Below are positions 63,619 through 64,000 of a stretch of 64,000 bases of DNA, one piece after another (within the stretch, counting starts at the first letter, position 1; each line of letters opens with the position of its first letter). The stretch lies in contig NZ_JPOF01000003.1 in assembly GCF_000733755.1 (NCBI RefSeq), forward strand, positions 1,094,501 through 1,158,500. The letters run 5' to 3'. A program made the translations under genes and the position numbers. The notes below the pieces were generated by a model. That model saw nothing but the letters and a program-made list of their open reading frames with translations. It made no database searches and had not been told where the DNA came from. Origin of the DNA: Lachnoclostridium phytofermentans (GTDB lineage Bacteria > Bacillota > Clostridia > Lachnospirales > Lachnospiraceae).

Positions 63619-64000
63619 CTATTTTCCCCTCCATTCCCCTGGTAGCATTCTAAGTTCCATATAAAGATTATCTGCGGAAAGAAAAGACGCTGTCATTCCT
63701 TGTTCAAGCGCCACGGATTCTGTGTGATTATTTTGCATATAGATAAAGTGAGTCCAAGCATTTTTCCTACTCCTGACCATTGCTTGGGTAGCATCCCTTA
63801 TCTCCATGCCGGCTAAATAAAATATGTTAGTGTACTGCTCTTTACTATATTGAGCCTCATGATAAACCGCTAAACTTTTCTCTTGAGGGAGACGACTATT
63901 GGAAAATAAAATAGCCAGAATCTCATACAAATCCTCTTCATTTTCAATACGGAATCGTTTACAAATATCCTTAACAGGGTCCTGCCAAACAAGAAAATGT
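63619..64000 (-). CDS. C-terminal part of a probable DUF58 protein (runs off window)
   Basis: The frame enters from beyond base 64000 (HFLVWQDPVKDICKRFRIENEED) and ends EWRGK before TAG at 63619. An internal TTG at 63930 is not a credible start because the frame is open upstream. About 127 residues are visible. The DUF58 assignment rests mainly on the coupling to the TgpA-like gene, whose start lies one base further, and should be confirmed from upstream sequence. Confidence 0.6.
   Translation of the reverse strand, partial: HFLVWQDPVKDICKRFRIENEEDLYEILAILFSNSRLPQEKSLAVYHEAQYSKEQYTNIFYLAGMEIRDATQAMVRSRKNAWTHFIYMQNNHTESVALEQGMTASFLSADNLYMELRMLPGEWRGK

Noticed and set aside
63619-63930. Complete small gene starting at TTG 63930
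   Set aside because: The same frame is open to the window end with plausible protein sequence, so this is the end of a larger gene.

Overview
The window looks like a chromosomal segment of a low-GC, Gram-positive anaerobe of the Clostridia, most likely Lachnospiraceae. A plant-degrading species of the Clostridium (Lachnoclostridium) phytofermentans type would fit. The reasons are AT-rich DNA, strong GGAGG ribosome sites, a clostridial rpmG-secE-nusG-rplKA-rplJL-rpoBC region, a membrane-anchored GH5 cellulase and a Gx-type transporter. The species is inferred from style and not proven. No tRNA, rRNA, transposase or CRISPR array was seen.

Region 1 (1-10 kb) holds dTDP-sugar genes (rmlB partial, rmlA) and a lasso-peptide locus of the paeninodin type. 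On the minus strand the order is B2 protease, lasso cyclase (asparagine-synthase-like), precursor peptide, HPr-kinase-like tailoring kinase and ABC exporter. The B1/RRE gene (PqqD fold) is separated and sits between rmlA and rmlB. A two-component pair (OmpR-type regulator and a soluble histidine kinase) is embedded on the opposite strand. The precursor is unusual: it has a predicted Tyr1-Glu8 ring and a core of about 40 residues, and it does not end in Ser although a kinase gene follows.

Region 2 (10-26 kb) starts with a metallophosphoesterase and a GH5 cellulase with a domain inserted near the start of its barrel. A 13-gene minus-strand exopolysaccharide operon follows. It begins at a clear promoter (26137-26165) and contains an initiating sugar-phosphate transferase, a nucleotidyltransferase-fold protein, a CpsD-like protein lacking the P-loop lysine, a NEW3/CARDB-like membrane protein, Wzz, a PssD/PssE pair, GT2, Wzy, pyruvyl transferase, Wzx, an F420-hydrogenase-beta-like Fe-S protein and GT32.

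Region 3 (26-47 kb) is housekeeping: class II aldolase, a PAP2 phosphatase behind a heptanucleotide microsatellite, rpoC and rpoB (both with acidic tails), a calcium-type P-ATPase, an MFS carrier and the ribosomal/NusG/SecE genes. It includes an L10 leader with attenuator. The rplL 3' region carries an array of seven adjacent perfect hairpins.

Region 4 (46-64 kb) contains an AraC-type response regulator without the phospho-acceptor Asp, a secreted subtilase, oligoendopeptidase F with a LacI regulator, a Gx transporter, and a four-gene ABC system (ATPase, CARDB-repeat surface protein, membrane protein with about 24 DGxx repeats, FtsX/MacB-like permease). A cytidylate-kinase-like protein and a transglutaminase/DUF58 pair close the window.

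Several dispersed non-coding families recur: a two-hairpin leader directly in front of genes, a conserved element immediately after terminators, and a shared TTGCAAAATA terminator hairpin. These are the most useful leads outside the lasso locus.
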